The translations under genes and the position numbers were made by a program. A stretch of DNA of 64,000 bases from Acidobacterium capsulatum ATCC 51196 (GTDB taxonomy: Bacteria > Acidobacteriota > Terriglobia > Terriglobales > Acidobacteriaceae): assembly GCF_000022565.1 (NCBI RefSeq), contig NC_012483.1, positions 124,001 through 188,000 of the forward strand, given 5' to 3'. Under the pieces are notes generated by a model. The model made no database searches, was not told the origin of the DNA, and was given only the letters and a program-made list of their open reading frames with translations. How positions within the stretch are numbered: the stretch's first letter is position 1; the number at the start of each line of letters is the position of its first letter. Positions 30,161-37,592 of this stretch are shown in pieces.

Positions 30161-30613
30161 ATGAATTATCAGAAGGAAGCGCTGGCCGGAAAGAATCCGG
30201 TCGAGCTGATCGTCGCCTTGTATGACGGAATGATCCGTTTTCTTCATGAGGCGGTGGCCGCCATCGAGCGCGGGGATACCTCCGGGCGGCGTGTAGCCAT
30301 CAAACGCGTACTCGATATCCTGATGCATCTGCAATCGCGGTTACGCATGGATGTCGGCGGCACGTCGGCGCAGTCGCTCTCGGAGTTTTACGCCGCTATC
30401 TTTGCCCTGTGCCTGGAAGGCTCGCGGCTGGCCTCGGTGAAGCGCCTCGAAGAGGCCATGGCCTGCGTGCGCGATGTGCGCGAGGCATGGAACATAGTCG
30501 CCCGCGATCCCGAAGTGCTCCGCATGCTGGAGCAGGAGTCGCAGGCTCCGCAACTCACCCACAGCACCCTTGCGCAGGAGCCGGCGATGGCCTCGGCACG
30601 CTGGTCGGCGTGA
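30161..30613 (+). CDS. fliS: Flagellin export chaperone FliS
   Basis: A 150-residue four-helix chaperone that binds the flagellin C-terminus in the cytoplasm. Motifs: NPVELIVALYDGMIRFLHEA near the start, then ILMHLQSRLRMDVGG and a helical C-terminus (ACVRDVREAWNIVA). The last 30 residues are extra and polar. It lies 5 bases after fliD in the same transcript. Confidence 0.9.
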   Translation: MNYQKEALAGKNPVELIVALYDGMIRFLHEAVAAIERGDTSGRRVAIKRVLDILMHLQSRLRMDVGGTSAQSLSEFYAAIFALCLEGSRLASVKRLEEAMACVRDVREAWNIVARDPEVLRMLEQESQAPQLTHSTLAQEPAMASARWSA

Positions 30614-30926
30614 GAAGCAGTCTCCAGTTGTCAGTTATCAGTCCACAGTTGCCAGTGGTCAGCTTTCAGTCCTCAGTTGTCAGTCCCCAGTGCTCGGCAG
30701 TCAGTGGCAGTTCCGCGGTGGTTGGCCTCCGGTGATCCGCTCTCTTCCGCTTTGTGCTCCGTCTCACACCGCGTCGCGACTCAGAATGACGCCGGGCAAG
30801 GCAGGCGACTGCGACAGAGCAGTCATCGCTGACCACTGGAAACTACCCGCCGCCGGCTATGAATCACAACCGAGAACTGGCCACTGGCAACTGACAACTG
30901 TGGACTGACAACTGGCAAATGTCTCT
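30614..30926. repeat. CAGTTGTCAGT-type degenerate inverted repeat block
   Basis: No gene. The left arm (about 30622-30706) is a chain of variants such as CAGTTGTCAG, CAGTTGCCAG and CAGTGGTCAG. The right arm (about 30825-30918) holds the reverse complements (CTGACAACTG, CTGGCCACTGG). The middle has the reverse of a GGCGTCATTCTGA element (about 30781-30793), also seen at 21.65 and 21.80 kb. It lies between the convergent fliS and ABC exporter genes. Confidence 0.7.
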
Positions 30927-32678
30927 CTACTGCGTGACGGCCAGCTCTTCCTCCAGTTGCTGCTTCTGGTGCAGATCGGCATAGTAGCCGTTGCGGGCCA
31001 TCAGCTCGTCATGCGTGCCATATTCCACAATGCGGCCATGCACCAGCACGGCGATATGGTCGGCGTGGCGCACCGTGGAGACCCGGTGCGAGATCAGGAT
31101 GGTCGTGCGGCCTTCCATCACTCGGCCGAGGTGCGTGAGAATCTGCTCTTCGGTATTCGTGTCCACGCTGGCCAGCGCGTCGTCGAGAATCAGAATCCGC
31201 GGGCGGCGCAGAATGGCGCGCGCCAGCGCGGAGCGCTGCTTCTGCCCGCCGGAGAGCGTGATGCCGCGCTCGCCCACCACCGTCTCAAAGCCGTGCGGAA
31301 ACAACTCAAACTCGGCGCGAATGTGCGCCGCTTCCGCGGCTTCCATGACTTCTTCGGGAGTCGCGTGCGGCGCGCCCAGCGCGATGTTTTCGCGAATCGT
31401 GGTGCTGAAGAGAAAGCTTTCCTGCGGCACAAAGCCGATCTGCGAGCGCAGGGTCTCGAAGCCGTAGTCCTGAATGGGGCGGCCATCGATCAGCACGCTG
31501 CCGTAGGCTGCATCGTAGAGGCGCGGAATCAGGTTGACGAGCGTCGTCTTGCCCGAGCCGGTCGGCCCCACGATGGCCAGGCTGCCTCCGGCCGGAATGG
31601 TCAGATCGATGCCGTGCAGCACTTCTGTGCCGTTGTCATAGGCAAAGTTGAGATTGCGGAAGGTGACCTCGCCCGTGATCGGCACGCCATTCAGATCCGG
31701 GCGTGCGAGCGATTCATCAATCGCCGGCTTGGCCGTCAGCAGCTCATGCACGCGCATGACCGAGGCTGTGCCGCGTTCAAACAGATTCACTACCCAGCCC
31801 AGCGCGATGATGGGCCACGTCAGCATGAGCATGTAGGTGGTGAAGGCGACAAAATCGCCCACGCTGATCTGGTGCCGAATGACCTCGTGGCCGCCGACCA
31901 GCAGGGCAATGGCGATGGCCAGCCCAAGAATGAATTCGAGCGTGGGCCACAGCATGCCCATGAGCTGCACCAGGCGCAGGCTGCGGCGAATGTACTCGCG
32001 ATTCGATTTCTCGAAGGCCTGAATCTGCGCCTCTTCCTGCGCAAAGGCGCGGATGAGCCGCGCGCCGGAGAAGTTCTCCTGCGCCTGCGCCGAAATGTCA
32101 GAGAACATGGCCTGGATGCGCTCGAAGCGCTCGTGAATCCTGCGCCCCAGAGCTTGCACCAGAATGCTGGCCAGCGGCAGCGGCGCCAGCGCCAGCAGCG
32201 TGAGGCGCGGGCTGATGCGCAGCAGAAAATAAAGCGAGCCCAGCGTGAAGAGCAGCGTGTTGGCGCTGTACATGATGGCCGGCCCCAGCAGCATGCGCAC
32301 TGCATTGAGGTCATTGGTCATGCGCGCCATGATGTCGCCGGTACGGTTCTGGTGAAAGTAGCTGGCCGGCTGGCGTTCCAGTTGCCGGAACATGTCATTG
32401 CGCAGATCGAACTCGATTTCGCGCGAGATGCCGATCATGATCCAGCGGGTCAGAAACAGGAAGACACCCTTGGCCGCGGCGACGGCGACCAGCAGCCCGG
32501 CATAGAACAGAATCTTCTGCTTTGTCACGCCCGAGTTCAGGTCATCGACCGCCGCGCGAATCACCTGGGGAAAGAAGATCCAGATGGCATTGCTGCAGAC
32601 GACCGAGACGCCGCCCCAGAAGAACTGGCGGCGATAGCGTTTCAAATACGGGACGAGCGGCTTGAGCTTGCGGAACAT
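30927..32678 (-). CDS. ABC exporter, fused permease-ATPase (MsbA-like candidate)
   Basis: A 583-residue half-transporter with six membrane segments (residues about 20-310) and a C-terminal ATPase: Walker A GPTGSGKTT, signature LSGGQKQR, Walker B ILILDDALASVD, and the H-loop in LISHRVS. It should work as a dimer. The start is ATG 32676-32678, 11 bases after the lptFG stop. Beside an LPS permease it may flip lipid A (MsbA role), but the family also contains drug exporters. Confidence 0.88.
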   Translation of the reverse strand: MFRKLKPLVPYLKRYRRQFFWGGVSVVCSNAIWIFFPQVIRAAVDDLNSGVTKQKILFYAGLLVAVAAAKGVFLFLTRWIMIGISREIEFDLRNDMFRQLERQPASYFHQNRTGDIMARMTNDLNAVRMLLGPAIMYSANTLLFTLGSLYFLLRISPRLTLLALAPLPLASILVQALGRRIHERFERIQAMFSDISAQAQENFSGARLIRAFAQEEAQIQAFEKSNREYIRRSLRLVQLMGMLWPTLEFILGLAIAIALLVGGHEVIRHQISVGDFVAFTTYMLMLTWPIIALGWVVNLFERGTASVMRVHELLTAKPAIDESLARPDLNGVPITGEVTFRNLNFAYDNGTEVLHGIDLTIPAGGSLAIVGPTGSGKTTLVNLIPRLYDAAYGSVLIDGRPIQDYGFETLRSQIGFVPQESFLFSTTIRENIALGAPHATPEEVMEAAEAAHIRAEFELFPHGFETVVGERGITLSGGQKQRSALARAILRRPRILILDDALASVDTNTEEQILTHLGRVMEGRTTILISHRVSTVRHADHIAVLVHGRIVEYGTHDELMARNGYYADLHQKQQLEEELAVTQ

Positions 32679-32689
32679 AAGGGCGTTAT

Positions 32690-35008
32690 TTAAGTAGATG
32701 TTCGCAGAAGCAGGTAAGTTCCAGCCAGTGCGAACAATATATCGGGCGACCACGCGGCCAGGAACGCGGGCAGCATGCTCACATCTCCCATCGCTTCAAA
32801 GGTGCCCGAGATGAGCCAGTAGGCAATCGCCACCCCGATCGCGACCGAGACCCCCGCCAGCGAGCCGCGTTTGCCCATGGAGAGCGCAAACGGCACCGCC
32901 AGCACGGCCATCACCAGCGTGATGAGCGGGTCGGCCAGCTTGCGGTCCAGTTGCACGCGCAGCCGCACGGTGTCAAAGCCGCTCTGGCTCAGGTCGGCGA
33001 TGTAGTGCCGCAGTTGCGCAAAGCTCATCTCCGTGGACTGGCGGAAATCCTTCTCAAAATAGTGCGGCGTCTCGATCATCTCCGGCAGCGTGGTGACGGC
33101 AAAGGGCTGGTAGCTCTGAATCTCGTGGTTTTCAAAGGTGCGCGTCCAGCCGTCCTGCAATATCCAGCGATGGTCCTTCTGGTCCCACGAGGCCATCTGC
33201 GCAAAGGTGCGCTTCATGAGCGTGAAGCTCTGCGGATCGAACTCGAAGACCGTCAGATTCAGGAAGGTATTCGTGTCCGGATCAAAATACTGGTAGTAGA
33301 AAATCATGCCCGGGTGCCCGGGCTCGCGCTTGCCAAACATCCACTGCTCGCCAGGATGACTGGTGGTCTGCGCCGGCAGGCCCTTGATCTCATTGCGCAG
33401 GGCCTGCTGCTTCCGGTTGGCCTGCGGCACGTAATACTCGTTGAAAAAGAAGAGCCCCACGGCCATGAGTGAGGCAATCACCATGATGGGCAGCACAATG
33501 CGGTAGAGGCTGATGCCGGTGGCCTTCATGGCCGTGATTTCGCTCGAGCGGTTCATCAGGCCAAAGACCACCAGCACCGCAATCAGCACCGCCAGCGGCG
33601 TGATCAGGTAGATCATGCTGGGCGTCAGGTCAATGAGGTATTCGCCCACGACCAGCAGTGAGGAGTGGTTGCGGATGATGTCGCCCACCAGCTCAAAAAA
33701 GGTGAAGAAGAGCATCAGCATCACAAAGCTGACCAGCACCATCACAAAGACCCGCAGAAATTCGCGAATCACATACTCATCCAGCAGCAGCGGAAAATGG
33801 CCGCGCAGCGGGCGGCGGCGCGTGGTCGAGACAGCGTGGCGCGTGTCGATCGCGTCGTCTTTTTTACGCGAGCGAAACCAGGTGCCCGCCGTGGCGATGG
33901 CATTGATGGCGGCTCCGCCGGTAGACATCTGGCGCAGCAGAAAAATGCCGCATCCGGCGAAGAGCACGTTGGCCATCCACACGCCGATCAGGGGTGGAAT
34001 CTTGCCTTGCCGGGCCAGCGCCGTCCCCGTAGACGAGAGGAAGTAATAAATGAAGACCAGAGCTATGGTGATGACGAAGCCACCGCTCTTGCCTCCGCGC
34101 CGCGACGACATGCCGAGCGGCACGCCCACCAGCATCAGCACCAGGCAGGCCGTGGGGTAGGCGAGCCGCTTCTGCAGCTCAATGAAAAACCATGTGCCGC
34201 CCTTGCCGTGCGAGCGCTCGATCAGCTCCCGGTTGGTCATGGCGAGAATGCGCTTGTCAGTGCGGTGAAAGCGCACATCCTCTTGCGAGCCGGTGCGCAG
34301 AGGCACGTCGGTCTCAGTAAAGGTGGAGAGGTTATAGTCGCCCGGCTCGGTGGGCGAGAGCTGGTGCTGCGCGCCATCATGCAGGCGCATCAGGATGGTC
34401 TGGTTGGGGCCATTGATCACCGTGGCGCTTTCAGCCGTGGTGATGGAGGGTGCGTCGGGATTGGTCAGGTTGGCGATGAAGACCTTTCCCCAGCGGGCCG
34501 CGCCGCGCCCGGCCTTCACGTCTTCGACGTAGAGCACGTAGTTCTTGAAGTCTTCGTAGAAGACGCGCGGCTGCACTTCATAGGAGGCCTGCGCGTTGGC
34601 GAGGCTTTGCTCCAGGTGAATGGTCTGCCGCGACGACCACGGCGCAAGGTAGAGGGAATTGACCAGTCCCAGACCCCAGGCCGCGCAGGCAATCACGCTC
34701 ACGATGCCCACAAAGCGCCACACGCCAATGCCCGAGGCGCGCATGGCCGTGACTTCGCTGTCTGCCGCCAGGCGGCTGAGGCCCAGCAGAATGCCGACCA
34801 GCACGGACATGGGAATGACGACGACGAAGATGTTGGGCAGCATCAGCAGAAACGCTTCGCCGACCGCCCCCATGGACGAGCTGTTGCGCACCGCCAACTC
34901 CAGCAGGTCGCCGAGGTTGGGCATGAAGAGCACGAAGGTAAAGAGCGCTCCCCCGATGAGCCCGTGGGAGAGGATTTCGCGCAGAATGTACCGCGTCAGA
35001 ATGCGCAC
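32690..35008 (-). CDS. Fused LptF-LptG lipopolysaccharide export permease
   Basis: A 772-residue protein made of two complete YjgP/YjgQ permeases in one chain. The first half (about 1-365) opens MRILTRYILREILSHG with its own helices and a periplasmic jellyroll region. A basic linker (about 370-400) follows, and the second half begins LLLDEYVIREFLRVF at about residue 405. Both halves show the duplicated SEVTAMRASGI / SEITAMKATGI coupling motif. In most bacteria LptF and LptG are separate subunits of LptBFG. No lptB is adjacent. Confidence 0.92.
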   Translation of the reverse strand: MRILTRYILREILSHGLIGGALFTFVLFMPNLGDLLELAVRNSSSMGAVGEAFLLMLPNIFVVVIPMSVLVGILLGLSRLAADSEVTAMRASGIGVWRFVGIVSVIACAAWGLGLVNSLYLAPWSSRQTIHLEQSLANAQASYEVQPRVFYEDFKNYVLYVEDVKAGRGAARWGKVFIANLTNPDAPSITTAESATVINGPNQTILMRLHDGAQHQLSPTEPGDYNLSTFTETDVPLRTGSQEDVRFHRTDKRILAMTNRELIERSHGKGGTWFFIELQKRLAYPTACLVLMLVGVPLGMSSRRGGKSGGFVITIALVFIYYFLSSTGTALARQGKIPPLIGVWMANVLFAGCGIFLLRQMSTGGAAINAIATAGTWFRSRKKDDAIDTRHAVSTTRRRPLRGHFPLLLDEYVIREFLRVFVMVLVSFVMLMLFFTFFELVGDIIRNHSSLLVVGEYLIDLTPSMIYLITPLAVLIAVLVVFGLMNRSSEITAMKATGISLYRIVLPIMVIASLMAVGLFFFNEYYVPQANRKQQALRNEIKGLPAQTTSHPGEQWMFGKREPGHPGMIFYYQYFDPDTNTFLNLTVFEFDPQSFTLMKRTFAQMASWDQKDHRWILQDGWTRTFENHEIQSYQPFAVTTLPEMIETPHYFEKDFRQSTEMSFAQLRHYIADLSQSGFDTVRLRVQLDRKLADPLITLVMAVLAVPFALSMGKRGSLAGVSVAIGVAIAYWLISGTFEAMGDVSMLPAFLAAWSPDILFALAGTYLLLRTST

Positions 35009-35029
35009 AGACGATGAACCACCCGAGAA

Positions 35030-37270
35030 CTAACTTTGAGTGTACCGCGCCTGAAATCGTTGCAGCCGCAGGCTGTTGCCGAGCACGCTGACCGAGCTGA
35101 GCGCCATGGCCGCCGCCGCCACCGCAGGATTGAGCAGAATGTGGAACGCCGGATACAGCACGCCCGCCGCCAGAGGGATGCCCAGCACGTTATAGAGGAA
35201 TGCCCAGCCCAGATTTTGCCGCATGATGCGCAGCGTCGCGCGCGAGAGCAGAATCGCGTCGGGAATCTGCGTCGGCTGGCCGCCCAGGAGAATGATGTCT
35301 CCCGCTTCGCGCGCCAGGTCAGTGCCGGTGCCCATGGCAATGCCGGCGTTGGCCTGGGCGAGCGCCGCGGCGTCGTTGATGCCATCCCCCACCATGCCCA
35401 CGTTCTGTCCGGCGGCCTGCCGCTGCCGCACCACATCCAGCTTGTGTTCGGGGCGGCACTGGGCCACGACTTCTTCAATTCCTGCGGCGCTGGCAATGCT
35501 CTTTGCCGGAGCCTCGGCATCGCCGGTGACCATGGCCACGCGCAGCCCAAGCGCGTGCAACTTGCGAATCGCCTCCACCGCGCCGGGGCGCAAGGTATCA
35601 CGCAACTCCAGGGAGCCGAGCCGTACTTCCTGTCCCGGCTCGCCCTGCCACACCTCGACCAGGGTGCCTTCGGTGCTGCTGTCGTCGCTTTCACGGGCCG
35701 CGCGGACGGAGATCAGCGTTCCGTTCAGCCGTGCCTGCACGCCGGTGCCGGGCAGCGCCTGAAAGTCGGTCACAGGCGCAAGCGCCAGTCCGCGTTCTTT
35801 GGCGGCGGCGGCAATGCCATGCGCCAGCGGATGCTCCGAGCCTTGCTCCACTGCGGCAGCCGTCGAGAGCAACTGCTGCTCGGTCACGCCCGGCGCGGGA
35901 GTCATCGCAATGACCGAGGGCTTGCCCTCAGTGATGGTGCCCGTCTTGTCGAGCAGCAGCGTATCGATGCGAGCCATGCGCTCGACGCTCTCGCCGCCCT
36001 TGAAGAGCAGGCCCATCTTTGCGCCGCGGCCTACCGCAACGGTCTGCGCGGCGGGCACGGCCAGCCCCATGGCGCAGGGGCAGGCAATGACCAATACAGA
36101 GATGGCGATGGCGAGCGCCCGCCCGGCATCGTGGCCGAGAAACGTCCAGACGAGAAAGCAGACCAGCGCGAGGCCGAGTACCGAGGGCACAAAGATGCCG
36201 CTGGCGCGGTCGGCAATCTGCTGCATCGGCGCTTTTGAGGATTGTGCCTGCTCCATGAGGCGCAGCATCTGCGCCAGCACGCTCTGCTCGCCCACGGCCG
36301 TGGCGCGAAACTGCAGTGCGCCGTCATAGTTGAGGGAGCCGCCAATCACGGTGTCGCCTACCCCGCGCGGCACGGCGCGGCTTTCGCCGGTAATGATCGA
36401 CTCATCCACCGAGCTGCGGCCCTCGATCACGATGCCATCCACCGGAATGCGCTCGCCCGGGCGCACCACGACAATGTTGCCGCTCATGACTTCGGCGGCG
36501 GGAATCGCAACCTCGACGCCATTGCGCAGTACGCGGGCCGTCTCCGGCTGCAGCTTCATCAACTCATTGAGCGCGTTCAGGGTCTGGCGCTTGGCGCGGG
36601 CATCCAGCCAGCGGCCCACCAGCAGAAAGCCGAGAATCAGCAGCACCGCGTCGTAGTAGACATCGGCCGACATGCCATGGCGCAGAAAGAAGCCCGGCGC
36701 AAAGGTCGCCACCAGCGACGAAAGAAAAGCCGCGCCCGTGCCCAGCGCGACCAGCGTGTTCATATTGGTGCCGCGATGCACGGCGGCCCGCCATGCGGCG
36801 GCGTAGATGGCGGCTCCGCCAAAGACCATGCCCACAAGGGTGACCGCCAGCAGCACCAGATGCAGCACGAAAAGCCCCGTTGCCGTCAGGTGCGGGGTGA
36901 CGGCCATCTGGGCAATCATCACGGCGATGCCGGCGGCGAGCGTGAAGGCTGCCCGGTTGCGCAGGCCGCGCTCCTCGGCGCGGTGGTCTTCGGGCGCGGC
37001 CGGGGCGTTATCCTCGCGCGGAAAGGCATCGTAGCCCGCGTCGGAGACCGAGGCCACCAGCGCATCGAGCTCGGCCTGCCCGGGCGTGGTGTCCGCCGCC
37101 CATCTCACCTCGGCGGAGTGCGTCATCAGATTGACGCTCGCCTCTGAGACGCCCGGCACCTCGCGCAGCGCATGCTCCACATGCGACTGGCAGGCAGCGC
37201 AGGTCATGCCCTCCACGCGCAGCCGCGTGGTCATTGGTGCGGTGCGGCCGGCCTGGGCAGTGGAGGCCAT
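35030..37270 (-). CDS. copA: Copper-exporting P-type ATPase
   Basis: A 746-residue P1B ATPase. N-terminal metal domain GMTCAAC (Cys24, Cys27), phosphorylation site DKTGTITEGKP, membrane metal site CPC in VIACPCAMGLAVPAA, the SEHPLAHGI nucleotide motif, and GDGINDAAAL. The CPC plus the late NxxS-type helix (LYNVLGIP; MALSSVSV) point to Cu+. The start shares one base with the copZ stop (TGATG). Confidence 0.94.
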   Translation of the reverse strand: MASTAQAGRTAPMTTRLRVEGMTCAACQSHVEHALREVPGVSEASVNLMTHSAEVRWAADTTPGQAELDALVASVSDAGYDAFPREDNAPAAPEDHRAEERGLRNRAAFTLAAGIAVMIAQMAVTPHLTATGLFVLHLVLLAVTLVGMVFGGAAIYAAAWRAAVHRGTNMNTLVALGTGAAFLSSLVATFAPGFFLRHGMSADVYYDAVLLILGFLLVGRWLDARAKRQTLNALNELMKLQPETARVLRNGVEVAIPAAEVMSGNIVVVRPGERIPVDGIVIEGRSSVDESIITGESRAVPRGVGDTVIGGSLNYDGALQFRATAVGEQSVLAQMLRLMEQAQSSKAPMQQIADRASGIFVPSVLGLALVCFLVWTFLGHDAGRALAIAISVLVIACPCAMGLAVPAAQTVAVGRGAKMGLLFKGGESVERMARIDTLLLDKTGTITEGKPSVIAMTPAPGVTEQQLLSTAAAVEQGSEHPLAHGIAAAAKERGLALAPVTDFQALPGTGVQARLNGTLISVRAARESDDSSTEGTLVEVWQGEPGQEVRLGSLELRDTLRPGAVEAIRKLHALGLRVAMVTGDAEAPAKSIASAAGIEEVVAQCRPEHKLDVVRQRQAAGQNVGMVGDGINDAAALAQANAGIAMGTGTDLAREAGDIILLGGQPTQIPDAILLSRATLRIMRQNLGWAFLYNVLGIPLAAGVLYPAFHILLNPAVAAAAMALSSVSVLGNSLRLQRFQARYTQS

Positions 37271-37482
37271 CAGGCGTGCGCGGCCTCAACTATGGCGTGA
37301 TAACCGGCCTTGTCGAGCGATTGCAGCAAGGTGGCGTCTTCGAGCGTCTCCGGCGCGTGAACGCGGGCCGCGCCAATGCGGACTTCCTCCACCTTGGCGC
37401 CCGTCTTTTCGAGCGTCTGGGTGACGCGGCGAACACAGGCGCCGCAGTGCATGTTCTCAATTCTGAGCGTGATTTCGCGCAT
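37270..37482 (-). CDS. copZ: Copper chaperone, heavy-metal-associated domain
   Basis: A 70-residue single HMA domain with the metal loop MHCGAC at residues 11-16. It would deliver Cu+ to the ATPase encoded directly downstream, with which it shares one base. It is first of an apparent four-gene minus-strand operon copZ-copA-lptFG-ABC exporter, in which gaps are 21 bases or less. Confidence 0.9.
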   Translation of the reverse strand: MREITLRIENMHCGACVRRVTQTLEKTGAKVEEVRIGAARVHAPETLEDATLLQSLDKAGYHAIVEAAHA

Positions 37483-37592
37483 TCGATGTGCTCCTGTTTT
37501 TGCTGTCTTCTATTTGATGATGCCGCAGAAGGCGATTTCGGTTCGAGTTGGTTTCATCTTTCGTTAACCTGCTTGGGGAGAAGATTACAGGT

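Noticed and set aside
30957-32693. 578-residue plus-strand frame antisense to the ABC exporter
   Set aside because: Arg/His/Gln-rich shadow of a well-supported transporter gene; no ribosome site or domain.
37536-37592. GGTTCGAGT motif resembling a tRNA T-loop
   Set aside because: No acceptor stem, anticodon arm or D-arm can be built around it.
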